Source of the DNA: Clostridium gelidum
GTDB taxonomy: Bacteria > Bacillota > Clostridia > Clostridiales > Clostridiaceae
Length of the DNA stretch: 64,000 nucleotides
Direction of reading: 5' to 3'
Assembly (NCBI RefSeq): GCF_019977655.1
Contig: NZ_AP024849.1
Coordinates: 505,001-569,000 of the forward strand
The notes under the pieces are model-generated. The model saw only the letters and a list, made by a program, of their open reading frames with translations. It did not search any database and had not been told where the DNA came from. Positions 44,905 to 53,443 of the stretch are shown piece by piece. The translations under genes were made by a program, and so were the position numbers. Numbering within the stretch: position 1 is the stretch's first letter; each line of letters begins with the position of its first letter.

Positions 44905-45414
44905 TTATTCTACAGTATTATTAATATAACAATTACATGTACCTCTCATGCCTCCACCTAACATATGTCCAGTTCCACGTCCATCCCCATTTTTGCCAAT
45001 TCTTTGACCCGGGATTCCTGTGCAAGTATCAAGATTATTTTTTAGAGTTTCTTTTAATGAAGCACCCTCTTCATTTGTTATAGTTCCATCTACAATTGCC
45101 GTATCAACAGCTTTATTTCTCTCATCAAGTAGAGCTACTTTAAATTGATCCTCTGTCATTCCTTTTTCTTCTGCTAAAGCATACATTGTTTTTCCAGAAT
45201 TAAGTCCAGCTGTTATTTCCTCATCTGTCATGCTAAGTTTGTCCTTTAACACTGATTCTACATAATCATAACCTCTCATACCTGTAACCATAATCATTCC
45301 AACTCTTTGATGTGTACCAGTAGTTGGTTGTGTACTTGTTGCGGCATATGCAGTTACACCTAATCCCATAGTAAGAGTGAGAGTTAATGCGATTATTAAT
45401 TTTTTTGCTTTCAT
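44905..45414 (-). CDS. Secreted DUF2680-domain protein with Gly/Met/Cys tail
   Basis: 169 aa. A clear signal peptide (MKAKKLIIALTLTLTMGLGV then TAYAA) is followed by a polar stretch with several Met, a helical DUF2680-like region (LSMTDEEITAGLNSGKTMYALAEEKGMTEDQFKVALL) and a C-terminal tail HMLGGGMRGTCNCYINN that could bind a metal. GGAGGAAG precedes the start. It is divergent from the second two-component system, a common arrangement for this family, and is a candidate target of it. Confidence 0.85.
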   Translation of the reverse strand: MKAKKLIIALTLTLTMGLGVTAYAATSTQPTTGTHQRVGMIMVTGMRGYDYVESVLKDKLSMTDEEITAGLNSGKTMYALAEEKGMTEDQFKVALLDERNKAVDTAIVDGTITNEEGASLKETLKNNLDTCTGIPGQRIGKNGDGRGTGHMLGGGMRGTCNCYINNTVE

Positions 45415-45521
45415 TTTTTCTTCCTCCTTAAATTTTAAACTAATGCAAAAATTTGTTGCACTGTTTTTAGTTTTTATATGTTGTATATGTCCTTATCATA
45501 AATCATTTTAAATATAAGAAA

Positions 45522-45560
45522 GTGTCTTAATTGTGAAATAAAAGTACACAATTAGGACAC
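45522..45560. promoter_or_regulatory. Inverted repeat shared with 50780-50818
   Basis: GTGTCTTAATTGTG (45522-45535) pairs with CACAATTAGGACAC (45547-45560) with one G-T pair. The same 14-base arms occur at 50780-50818, and similarity continues downstream (AATTA-TAT--ATGATATA). It lies in the intergenic region between the divergent DUF2680 gene and response regulator. Confidence 0.65.
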
Positions 45561-45577
45561 AATTTTAATTATTATCA

Positions 45578-45621
45578 ATGATATAATTTAGGTAAGATAA
45601 TGATATAATTTGAGCAAGATA
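45578..45621 (+). repeat. 22-bp tandem repeat carrying TATAAT boxes
   Basis: ATGATATAATTTAGGTAAGA then TA (45578-45599) is followed directly by ATGATATAATTTGAGCAAGA then TA (45600-45621). Each unit contains TATAAT. The second ends at the AGGAGGG ribosome site of the response regulator gene. Confidence 0.8.
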
Positions 45622-45633
45622 GGAGGGATAAAA

Positions 45634-46326
45634 ATGGATAAAAATATTCTGATTGCTGATGATAATATGGAAATAATTAAAATATTGAAGCCTTATATAG
45701 AAAAAGAAGGTTTTAAAGTAATTTTTGCTCTTGATGGAGAAGAAGCCTTATTAAAGTTTAAACATTATAATCCGGAGTTGATTTTACTTGATATTATGAT
45801 GCCTTTAATGGATGGAATTGAAGTTTGCAATATAATTAGGCAACAATCCAATACTCCAATTATAATGATAACTGCTAAAAGTGAGGATGCAGACAAGATA
45901 CTCGGATTAAACTCTGGTGCTGATGATTATATTATAAAACCATTCAGCCCTGGAGAAGTAATTGCAAGAATAAAAGCCGTGCTTAGGCGCATTGCTCCAG
46001 TTGAAAATAATAAATTATCAATAATTAAATATGCACAACTTGAATTAGATATTAATAATTACTCAGTTAAACTATATGGAATACATATGAACCTTACGAA
46101 GAAAGAAATTGAAGTTTTATGGATGCTTGCAAGCTCTCCCAATACTATAATTAATAGAGATGCACTGTTAGATAACATATGGGGAATAGATTACTTTGGA
46201 GATTCTCGAACAGTAGATACTCATATAAAAAGAATAAGAGCAAAACTTGAGCTTGATGGTCAGTATAACTGGGATATTAAAACTATTTGGGGCATGGGAT
46301 ATAAATTTGAGGTGAAAGATGTTTAA
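45634..46326 (+). CDS. OmpR/PhoB-family response regulator
   Basis: 230 aa from ATG 45634, with AGGAGGG at 45621-45627. Receiver: IADDN acidic pair, phospho-Asp in ILLDIMMPLMD, ITAKS, and Lys in IIKPFSP. A winged-helix output domain (NLTKKEIEVLWMLA to IKTIWGMGYKFEV) follows. The kinase gene overlaps by 8 bp. With the divergent DUF2680 gene and the SHOCT gene downstream it forms one regulatory locus. Confidence 0.95.
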   Translation: MDKNILIADDNMEIIKILKPYIEKEGFKVIFALDGEEALLKFKHYNPELILLDIMMPLMDGIEVCNIIRQQSNTPIIMITAKSEDADKILGLNSGADDYIIKPFSPGEVIARIKAVLRRIAPVENNKLSIIKYAQLELDINNYSVKLYGIHMNLTKKEIEVLWMLASSPNTIINRDALLDNIWGIDYFGDSRTVDTHIKRIRAKLELDGQYNWDIKTIWGMGYKFEVKDV

Positions 46327-48106
46327 GAAAAATATTACTTTTAAATTAACTATTGGCTTTTTAGCAATTGTTATAGTTTCAACTCTTTTTATAGGAATTA
46401 TTGCCTTAAATATATTTAAAAATAATATTTATGAAGTTAAAAAAAATAATATGACAAAACATGCTGTAGCAATTTCGGAAACTATTAAACCTTACATAGG
46501 TAATAGTTCAAATAATATAGAGTTTGTGAAAATTATACACTTATTAAATGATATTGATAATGCAAAACTTTGGATACTTAATGCAGACAAAAGCATTATA
46601 ACTGCATCAGATACTAATGATGATATTAGTTACATTAATAATGTAGAGATAAAGGATTTATATAATGATATTAATAGTAAAGTATTAAATGGAGCAGAAG
46701 CGTATGATGAGGGATATAATCCTTATTATAATGAGGAAATGATGGTAATAGCAGTACCTATAAAAGAAAATAATAACATAATAGGAGCGGTAATTCTTAA
46801 TTCATCAATAACTGATTTATCAAATTCCATGAACAAATTCTTTCTAAGCTTAATTTTAGCTGTTTTAGGTGAAACAATGCTTGTAGGGTTATTAGGATAT
46901 TATTTTTCTAAGAATATTACGAGACCAATAAAGAAAATAAACTCAGCTGCTTTGGAATTAACAAGAGGTCAATATGGAATAAAAACAAACATATATCAAA
47001 AAGATGAAATAGGAGAATTATCAAATTCATTTGATTTATTATCATTAAAGCTTAAGTATACTATTGGCGAGCTTTTTGAAGAAAAAAACAAATTAAGTAA
47101 CATTATAACAAGTATGAGTGAGGGGATTTTAGCTTTGGATAGAAATTCTCAAATTATAAATATAAATGAAGCGGCTATAAATCTTCTTTCATATAAAATG
47201 GGAGAAGGAAATATAGAAGTAATTAAAATATTATCAGAATTAGATATAATTCAAGAATTTAAATATTTTATATTAAGCAATGATAAAAAGTCAATTATAA
47301 AGAAGCATGAAGGTAAAGTATTGGAATTCTCAGTGTCTCCTATAAAGAGCAATTCAAATGAGATTATAGGTTGGGTTATCCTTATTCAAGATATTAGTGA
47401 AAAAGAAAAACTTGAGCAAATGAGAAAAGATTTTATTTCAAATGTTTCCCATGAATTTAGGACTCCTTTAACAGTTATAAAAGGTAATTTAGAGTCAATT
47501 TTGGATGGGATGACAAAGCCAGAGTATATACCTGATACCTGTACTACACTTATAAAAGAAACCAATAGACTTGAAAGAATGGTTAAAGATTTACTTAATT
47601 TGAGTAAGTTAGAATCAGGAAAATTAGAGGTTGATATTAATAAACTAGATGTTAATATGCTTATTAATGATACAATAAGAAGCTTTAAGCCATTAATAAA
47701 GAATAAGGATATAGATTTGCAATTATCTTTGGAAAGTAATTTACCAACCTTATTAAGTGATTATTATAAATTGAAACAATTAATAATAATATTTTTAGAT
47801 AATGCAATTAAGTTTTCTGAAAATAATGGCATTTTAAAGGTATCAACATATGAAGACAATAAAAACATTTATATAGCAATAAAAGATAATGGGATTGGTA
47901 TACCTAAAGATGAAATTCAGTATTTAGGTGAAAAATTCTATAAGGCAGATAAAGCGAGAAATTCAAATGTAGAAGGAACTGGACTTGGGCTTTCAATAGC
48001 AAAAAGATTAGTAAAAGTTTTAAATGGATATTTCTATATAGAAAGTGAGCTAGAGAAAGGCACAACAATAGTTATAGGAATTTTGCGTAGCAAAATTGAT
48101 GAATAA
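46319..48106 (+). CDS. Sensor histidine kinase (HAMP-PAS-HisKA-HATPase)
   Basis: 595 aa. Membrane helices at about 10-30 and 172-197 flank an extracytoplasmic sensor of about 140 residues. HAMP (about 197-250), a PAS domain (about 260-360, ITSMSEGILALDRNSQIINI), HisKA with the phosphorylated His in SNVSHEFRTPLTV, and HATPase motifs DNAIKFSENN, DNGIGIPKDE and EGTGLGLSIAK follow. This is the PhoR/ResE/WalK layout. It overlaps its regulator gene by 8 bp. Signal unknown. Confidence 0.94.
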   Translation: MFKKNITFKLTIGFLAIVIVSTLFIGIIALNIFKNNIYEVKKNNMTKHAVAISETIKPYIGNSSNNIEFVKIIHLLNDIDNAKLWILNADKSIITASDTNDDISYINNVEIKDLYNDINSKVLNGAEAYDEGYNPYYNEEMMVIAVPIKENNNIIGAVILNSSITDLSNSMNKFFLSLILAVLGETMLVGLLGYYFSKNITRPIKKINSAALELTRGQYGIKTNIYQKDEIGELSNSFDLLSLKLKYTIGELFEEKNKLSNIITSMSEGILALDRNSQIININEAAINLLSYKMGEGNIEVIKILSELDIIQEFKYFILSNDKKSIIKKHEGKVLEFSVSPIKSNSNEIIGWVILIQDISEKEKLEQMRKDFISNVSHEFRTPLTVIKGNLESILDGMTKPEYIPDTCTTLIKETNRLERMVKDLLNLSKLESGKLEVDINKLDVNMLINDTIRSFKPLIKNKDIDLQLSLESNLPTLLSDYYKLKQLIIIFLDNAIKFSENNGILKVSTYEDNKNIYIAIKDNGIGIPKDEIQYLGEKFYKADKARNSNVEGTGLGLSIAKRLVKVLNGYFYIESELEKGTTIVIGILRSKIDE

Positions 48107-48210
48107 TGAATAATGAATGATTGAGGTTGAAAAGCTTGCAGCTTTTCTAAAATAATATATATTTTTAAGGAATTCTTTTGGAATTCCATCCTAAATCATT
48201 CATTATTCAT
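48106..48210. repeat. Nested palindrome after the histidine kinase gene
   Basis: ATGAATAATGAATGATT (48106-48122) pairs with AATCATTCATTATTCAT (48194-48210). Two further hairpins lie inside: AAAAGCTTGCAGCTTTT and GGAATTC with GAATTCC. The outer arm begins at the last base of the kinase stop codon. The AT-rich GAATAATGAATGATT word resembles dispersed clostridial intergenic palindromes. Confidence 0.75.
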
Positions 48211-48247
48211 CATTAACTATTAATTAATAACTGAGTGGAGGTGAATT

Positions 48248-48655
48248 ATGAGACAAGGTTACCATATGGGAATGGGGTTTTATGGTTCGTATATTTTAAT
48301 GTTTATTTTAGTAATTTTTTCTATTGCAGTATTTTTAGAATTAAAAAGTAAGCCATCTCCAAATTTATTTGTAATAAAACTAATTGATATACTTAAAGTA
48401 AAGTATGCTTCAGGTATTATTACAGCGGATGAATATATAGAAAGAAAATCAATTATTGAAGATATAGGATATTCAAATCCATATACACCTATACTTATTG
48501 AAAGATATGCAAAGTGTGCCATAAGCACCAAAGAATTTTTTGATATTAAAAATGAAATTGAAAGTAATAATATTGATAGTGTTATAAGTGAGAGGCTTGC
48601 AAAGGGGGAATTATCCTATGATGAATTTAGATCTAAATGGGCAAGTAAAGCTTGA
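48248..48655 (+). CDS. Membrane protein with repeated SHOCT-like motifs
   Basis: 135 aa. A membrane segment at about 12-32 is followed by three SHOCT-like helix pairs: LKVKYASGIITADEYIERKS, ERYAKCAISTKEFFDIKNEI and ERLAKGELSYDEFRSKW. GGAGGTG precedes the ATG. It probably belongs with the kinase/regulator pair upstream, mirroring the SHOCT gene at 39967 near the other pair. Confidence 0.83.
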   Translation: MRQGYHMGMGFYGSYILMFILVIFSIAVFLELKSKPSPNLFVIKLIDILKVKYASGIITADEYIERKSIIEDIGYSNPYTPILIERYAKCAISTKEFFDIKNEIESNNIDSVISERLAKGELSYDEFRSKWASKA

Positions 48656-48734
48656 TGAAAATTCTATGAGGTTGCAAAAATTAATTAGATTAAATAATAA
48701 AGTATGGTAATTAAAGTAACAACAATAATAATGC

Positions 48735-48787
48735 AAAATAAAGACTCTTCTTGCGCAGTTAGCATAAGAAGAGTCTTTATTTTTTTC
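48735..48787. terminator. Bidirectional terminator between SHOCT and MBL genes
   Basis: AAATAAAGACTCTTCTT (48735-48751) pairs perfectly with AAGAAGAGTCTTTATTT (48765-48781), then more Ts. It separates convergent genes. Confidence 0.9.
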
Positions 48788-48810
48788 AACATATACATAT
48801 AAATTAATTA

Positions 48811-49674
48811 TTATTCTAAAGTTAAAGTTGTTCCTGTTATATTCATAAATGTACTATTGCAATTTTCACTAATCAAGTTAACAGCCTTTTCACCAGTGCA
48901 ATGAGATAAACCTAATAAATTCACATTTAAATTATTTATACATTCAATAGATTTATTTATTCTTTCATCATCAGCCTCTATAAGATGTGTTCCACCTATT
49001 ATACCTACTATTTTTTCTTTAGTTCTTTCTTGAATAGTTTTTACAATATTTAAGAATCCAGGATGGGCACATCCAAGTAAAACTACTATTCCATCTTTAG
49101 TTTTAAGTCCTACTGCAATTTCATCATTAAAAGTATCAATATTATAGTCAGCACCAATTTTTATTTTCATATCTTTATTTAATTTTTCAAAATCATAGTA
49201 TTTGTTAAAATTAGAAAATACAAAAACATCATCACTTACTTCTAAAATATCTGATTGTACAAAATTTATAAAAGCACTTTTGCTTTCAATATATTCTTTA
49301 TCAAAATCAATGCCTACATATGTATAACCAATTTCCTTTGAAAAATCCGATTTAAGATTGCCATCAGAATAATGGTATCTATCAGCATTTTTAAAAAAAT
49401 GTTCACTAACTATAATTTGAGGAGTTATATTGTAAGTTTCCAATAATCTTCTTACACCACCACAATGATCATAATGTGCATGACTTAAAATTAACACATC
49501 AATACTCTTGAGATCTATATTTAAAGCTTCAGTATTTTCAATAAAATCTCCTGTTTTTCCTGTATCAAAAAGAATATTACATTTTTCAGTTTGAATAAAC
49601 ATAGAAAGCCCATGTTCATATTTTAAATTTTTATTTTTATCTTGGGTATTTTCTATTAATGTAGTTATTTTCAT
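48811..49674 (-). CDS. Metallo-beta-lactamase-fold hydrolase
   Basis: 287 aa. The metal site is SHAHYDHCGG (HxHxDH), followed by the later GCAHPG His and GGTHL. FDTGKTG supplies the conserved Asp region before it. Length and GHxG-type features place it with the 7,8-dihydropterin-6-methyl-4-(beta-D-ribofuranosyl)-aminobenzene-5'-phosphate synthase-like MBL group, whose cellular role in clostridia is uncertain. The gene starts 15 bp downstream of the chemoreceptor-like gene on the same strand, so they are likely co-transcribed. Confidence 0.88.
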   Translation of the reverse strand: MKITTLIENTQDKNKNLKYEHGLSMFIQTEKCNILFDTGKTGDFIENTEALNIDLKSIDVLILSHAHYDHCGGVRRLLETYNITPQIIVSEHFFKNADRYHYSDGNLKSDFSKEIGYTYVGIDFDKEYIESKSAFINFVQSDILEVSDDVFVFSNFNKYYDFEKLNKDMKIKIGADYNIDTFNDEIAVGLKTKDGIVVLLGCAHPGFLNIVKTIQERTKEKIVGIIGGTHLIEADDERINKSIECINNLNVNLLGLSHCTGEKAVNLISENCNSTFMNITGTTLTLE

Positions 49675-49689
49675 TTTAACACCCCTTAT

Positions 49690-50523
49690 TTACATTTTTG
49701 AAGCAAATTCCTTTAAGATTGTAGCAGTAGAATTAAGTTCTTGTATTGTAGCAGTAATTTCTTCAAGTCCTGATGACTGATTATCTAATAGTAGATTTGA
49801 ATCATTAAATCTCAAATAAATTTCATTTATTGAATTTTGTATAGTATTTAATATGCTATTAATTTGATTTGCAGATTCTTTAGTTGATTTTGAAAGGTTT
49901 CTAATTTCAGTTGATACTACACTAAATCCCTTGCCATATTCTCCAGCTCTAGCTGATTCTATTGCAGCATTTAAGCCTAATAAATTTGTTTGTTTAGCAA
50001 TACCTTCTATAAAACTTAATACTTCATCAGTTTTTTGGGAGTTATCTTTTGTTATTTCAATGAATTTTTGAATGCTTGAATTTGTTTCAAATATATTTTG
50101 AATTCCTGATGTCATATCAAATAAGTTAGTACTTATTTCTGTTAATGAATGTGATAATGTGTTTGATAAATTTGAAATTCTCTCTTTTTTACTTAAACTC
50201 AGACCTATTGCCATTGTTCCTGATATCTTACCATTTTCAAATACCGGAACAGCCATTGTCTTTAAGGGTACACCAAAAACATGTGCAGGTACTATAAGTG
50301 ATACTGGTTTCTTCTGATTTAAACACACATCTGCTGCACAACCAGCAGGTATTGCATCTCCTGTTTTTGAAGCCATTCTTAAATTTTCACAGTCTTGTAC
50401 AAAAAGAAATCTTTCAGTATTAGATATTGTGAAAACCAATTCATCTTCAAAATAATACTGAAAGTATGGGATTAGATTAAAAAATGATTGGATTAATTCA
50501 TTATCTCTTATTTCATTTATCAT
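49690..50523 (-). CDS. Soluble methyl-accepting chemotaxis-type signalling protein
   Basis: 277 aa without membrane segments. The N-terminal 120 residues form a sensor-like domain with three cysteines (QDCENL, PAGCAADVCLN) and a core VSLIVPAHVFGVPLKTMAVP. The C-terminal half is a short MCP signalling hairpin: the tip reads IEGIAKQTNLLGLNAAIESARAGEYGKGFSVVSTEIRNLSKST. It should bind CheW/CheA-type partners in the cytoplasm. The Cys-containing sensor could bind a metal or redox ligand; this is inference. Confidence 0.88.
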   Translation of the reverse strand: MINEIRDNELIQSFFNLIPYFQYYFEDELVFTISNTERFLFVQDCENLRMASKTGDAIPAGCAADVCLNQKKPVSLIVPAHVFGVPLKTMAVPVFENGKISGTMAIGLSLSKKERISNLSNTLSHSLTEISTNLFDMTSGIQNIFETNSSIQKFIEITKDNSQKTDEVLSFIEGIAKQTNLLGLNAAIESARAGEYGKGFSVVSTEIRNLSKSTKESANQINSILNTIQNSINEIYLRFNDSNLLLDNQSSGLEEITATIQELNSTATILKEFASKM

Positions 50524-50921
50524 AATGTCACTTCCTAATTTTTTTAGTTAAATTTCTCTATATTATAAGATATTATACCATAAAGAACCTTTATTTACTA
50601 TTTTTAGATTGGTTTATTGAGCCTCAATTTTTATTATATATATTGTATTTTACAATCTACAATTCACAGTAAATTATCAAAAACTATCATCATTAATTGA
50701 GCATTGAAACTTTAACATTGATAATTACAACATATATAGTAGGTAAACTATAATAATAAAACAATTCAGATATATAAAAGTGTCCTAATTGTGAAATATT
50801 AAGACACAATTAGGACACTTTTTTAATTACTATGGATGATATACTTTAAATAAGTTAAGAGATGAGAAAATTAATAGAACTAGGATTGGACTTTCAACTA
50901 TAGAGAGTAGGAGGGAAATAT
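50524..50921. promoter_or_regulatory. Gene-free gap with the duplicated inverted repeat
   Basis: The only clear structure is GTGTCCTAATTGTG (50780-50793) with CACAATTAGGACAC (50805-50818), 14 bp, perfect, followed by TTTTTT. It would pass as an intrinsic terminator on the plus strand, but no plus-strand gene precedes it, and the same repeat lies before the regulator gene at 45634. An attenuator or operator for the polyferredoxin gene 103 bp downstream is more likely. GATGATATAC follows at 50834. Confidence 0.6.
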
Positions 50922-52037
50922 ATGAAAAGTAACAAAATTTTAAAAAATCTACGTTATATTTTATTAGCAATATTTTTGATACACAGTACTGTGGAAGCTT
51001 ATCTTCATCAGCTTTTAGGAGGTGGAAATGAACCATCTATACACGCGCTATGTCCTTATGGAGGTTTAGAAACACTTTATAGTCTGATTTTTGGAGGAAC
51101 ATTTATACAAAAAATATTTTCGGGTACGTTAGTTATTCTTATTATAACTTTAATCATAGCAATAATTTTTAGAAGAAGTTTTTGTGGTTTGATTTGTCCT
51201 TTTGGAGCTCTTCAAGAATTCTTTGGGATTATAGGTAAAAAGATATTTAGGAAAATATTTATTATGCCAGAAAAAATAGACAAGCCTTTAAGATATCTTA
51301 AATATATCGTTCTTTTACTTACACTATTTCTTGCATGGAAGACTGCTGGTTTGTGGGTAAATCCATATGATCCTTGGGCTGCATATGGGCATATATCTGC
51401 TGGACTAACATCGCTTGTTGAAGAATATTCAATTGCACTTATTATACTAATAGTTACTATAGTTGGATCTTTATTATATGATAGATTTTTTTGCAAATAT
51501 CTTTGTCCTATGGGTGCATTCTATGGAATAGTTTCAAAGTTAAGTCCATCAAAAATCACAAGAAATGAAACTACTTGTATTAATTGTGGCTTATGTGACA
51601 AAAACTGTCCTGTTAATATTAAAGTTTCAGAGCTTAAAGAAATTAAATCTGCTGAATGTATTAATTGTCAAAGTTGCATACTTTCTTGTCCTAAAAATAA
51701 TACATTAGAATTTAAGGTTAAAAATAAATCAATCAAACCAGTATTTATTTCACTATTTGTATTTGTAATATTCTTTAGCGGAATAGGTATTACAAAACTC
51801 ATGGGAATATATGAGCTTACACCACCACCTATAACTTCTGAAACAAAAATGACACCAGAAGAAATAAAAGGTTATATGACAATAGAAGAAGTATCAGTAG
51901 GTTTAAAAATAGATATAAATGAAGTGTATAAAAAGCTTGAGATACCTACATCTATTCCCCAAAATACTAAACTAAAAGAGATTCCCAATACTATTCCTGG
52001 TTTTGACGTAGAAGGAGCTAGAGAAAAGCTGAAGTGA
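50922..52037 (+). CDS. Membrane polyferredoxin (NapH/YccM-like 4Fe-4S protein)
   Basis: 371 aa. Membrane helices near 10-25, 62-82, 124-142, 167-187 and 266-285. Two membrane-edge cysteine motifs, CGLICPFGALQEF and CKYLCPMGAFYG, and a ferredoxin domain with two 4Fe-4S sites (CINCGLCDKNCPVN, CINCQSCILSCPKN) mark the NapH/NosR-C family that carries electrons across or along the membrane. The C-terminal about 85 residues (MTPEEIKGYMTIEEVSVGLK onward) form an extra soluble domain. AGGAGGG precedes the ATG. The electron partner is unknown. Confidence 0.9.
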   Translation: MKSNKILKNLRYILLAIFLIHSTVEAYLHQLLGGGNEPSIHALCPYGGLETLYSLIFGGTFIQKIFSGTLVILIITLIIAIIFRRSFCGLICPFGALQEFFGIIGKKIFRKIFIMPEKIDKPLRYLKYIVLLLTLFLAWKTAGLWVNPYDPWAAYGHISAGLTSLVEEYSIALIILIVTIVGSLLYDRFFCKYLCPMGAFYGIVSKLSPSKITRNETTCINCGLCDKNCPVNIKVSELKEIKSAECINCQSCILSCPKNNTLEFKVKNKSIKPVFISLFVFVIFFSGIGITKLMGIYELTPPPITSETKMTPEEIKGYMTIEEVSVGLKIDINEVYKKLEIPTSIPQNTKLKEIPNTIPGFDVEGAREKLK

Positions 52038-52063
52038 AAAATAATTGGAACTAATTAAATTAT

Positions 52064-52141
52064 TTCATGTACCTAAAAAAGAGAGGAAACTAGAAAAATA
52101 GTGCATCCTCTCTCTTTTAGGTATTTTATTTCATATGCCTT
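52064..52141. repeat. Hairpin with MITE-like ends after the polyferredoxin gene
   Basis: ACCTAAAAAAGAGAGGA (52071-52087) pairs with TCCTCTCTCTTTTAGGT (52106-52122). The right flank TATTTTATTTCATATGCCTT matches the right end of the element family, and the left flank TTTCATGTACCT resembles it as well. It serves as terminator for the upstream gene; membership of the element family is partial. Confidence 0.65.
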
Positions 52142-52290
52142 ATATGTGTATGTAACTAAGTATAATAATTTTGCTAAAGAATATCTGCCCTAAATGAAAG
52201 TAGTTACAACTATGTTAAAAATATCGAATCTTATTTCCAAAATGGTTAAAACATGATATTCTTAATATCAAGAAAGGAAAGTGAAGTTTT

Positions 52291-53424
52291 TTGGAAGCTT
52301 ATAAAAATTTTGAATCATTAAATGATAGAAGCAAATACATATTTGATATTGTACAAAAAAAAGGTCCTATAACTAAAAGTGAATTGATAGATATAACTAA
52401 AATAAAATTGACAACACTAAATAGAGAGATTCAAATTTTAATTGATAAAAAAATAATTGTGGAAACAGATATTGGAGAATCTACAGGGGGAAGAAAACCT
52501 AGTTTATATGATGTAAATCCAATGGAATTTTATCTTATTGGAATTGATATTTCGCGAACCTATACTAAAATAGTTATAACAAATTTGAAATTAAAAATAA
52601 TTGAAGAAAGATTATTAAGCCATGAATATAAGATTGAAAATATAAATGAAATTATACCTACTTCTATAAAAGATATATATACAAAATTACATATACAAAA
52701 ATCATCAATTATTGGAATTGGGATAGGAATTGTTGACGGATTTAACATTAAGCCCTTATATGAGGCTTTAGATAAAGAATTAGATTCAGTAATATGTGTA
52801 GATAATGGTGCTAATGCAGCTGTTATTGGAGAGTATAATTTTGGAATTGGAAAAGGGAAACAGAATATTGCGTATATCAACTGTGGTGTAGGAATAAGAA
52901 CTGGAATTATATCATCGGGTGTTTTAATTCGCACAATCAACAATTTAGAAGATGCTTTTGGTCATATGATTGTTGATGTAAACGGAGAGGTATGTTCATG
53001 TGGTAATTACGGATGTATAGAAAGCTATGTATCAATATCAAATATAACAAAAAAATTTATTGATGAAATGAAAGAAATTAGGGGATCATATTTAAATAAA
53101 AAATTAGATAATATTAATTATAAAGATGTATGCAGTTTGGCAGAAAGCAAAAATGAAGTTGCTGTGAATATTATTAAGAATTCAGCTTTACATTTTGGAA
53201 TAGGACTTGCAAATTACATGAAGTTGTTTAATCCAGAGTTAATCATATTAAGTGGCCCACTAATACAATATTCGAAATTGTTCTATGATATATCTAAAAA
53301 AATAGCTTTTGAAAAATGTCATATTAAAAATAATAATATTCAATTTAGCAATGGTGGATATTATGAAGACAAGTCGATGGCAGTAGGAGCATGTGCTATG
53401 GTTATACAAAAATTACAAAATTAA
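52291..53424 (+). CDS. ROK-family transcriptional regulator (XylR/NagC-like)
   Basis: 377 aa from TTG 52291 (AAAGGAAAG about 12 bp upstream). The N-terminal winged helix (KKGPITKSELIDITKIKLTTLNREIQILIDKKIIVETD) binds DNA; the ROK sugar-kinase-like domain follows, with the phosphate loop GIDISRTYTKI, GIGIGIVDGF, and the zinc motif CSCGNYGCIE. It probably responds to a sugar or phosphosugar. No sugar operon is adjacent; lgt starts 19 bp later. Confidence 0.9.
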   Translation: MEAYKNFESLNDRSKYIFDIVQKKGPITKSELIDITKIKLTTLNREIQILIDKKIIVETDIGESTGGRKPSLYDVNPMEFYLIGIDISRTYTKIVITNLKLKIIEERLLSHEYKIENINEIIPTSIKDIYTKLHIQKSSIIGIGIGIVDGFNIKPLYEALDKELDSVICVDNGANAAVIGEYNFGIGKGKQNIAYINCGVGIRTGIISSGVLIRTINNLEDAFGHMIVDVNGEVCSCGNYGCIESYVSISNITKKFIDEMKEIRGSYLNKKLDNINYKDVCSLAESKNEVAVNIIKNSALHFGIGLANYMKLFNPELIILSGPLIQYSKLFYDISKKIAFEKCHIKNNNIQFSNGGYYEDKSMAVGACAMVIQKLQN

Positions 53425-53443
53425 AAGATAAGGACGTGAAATT

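Noticed and set aside
50780..50830. Simple intrinsic terminator
   Set aside because: Its shape fits, but no plus-strand gene precedes it and the same repeat stands before another gene, so a regulatory repeat is favoured.
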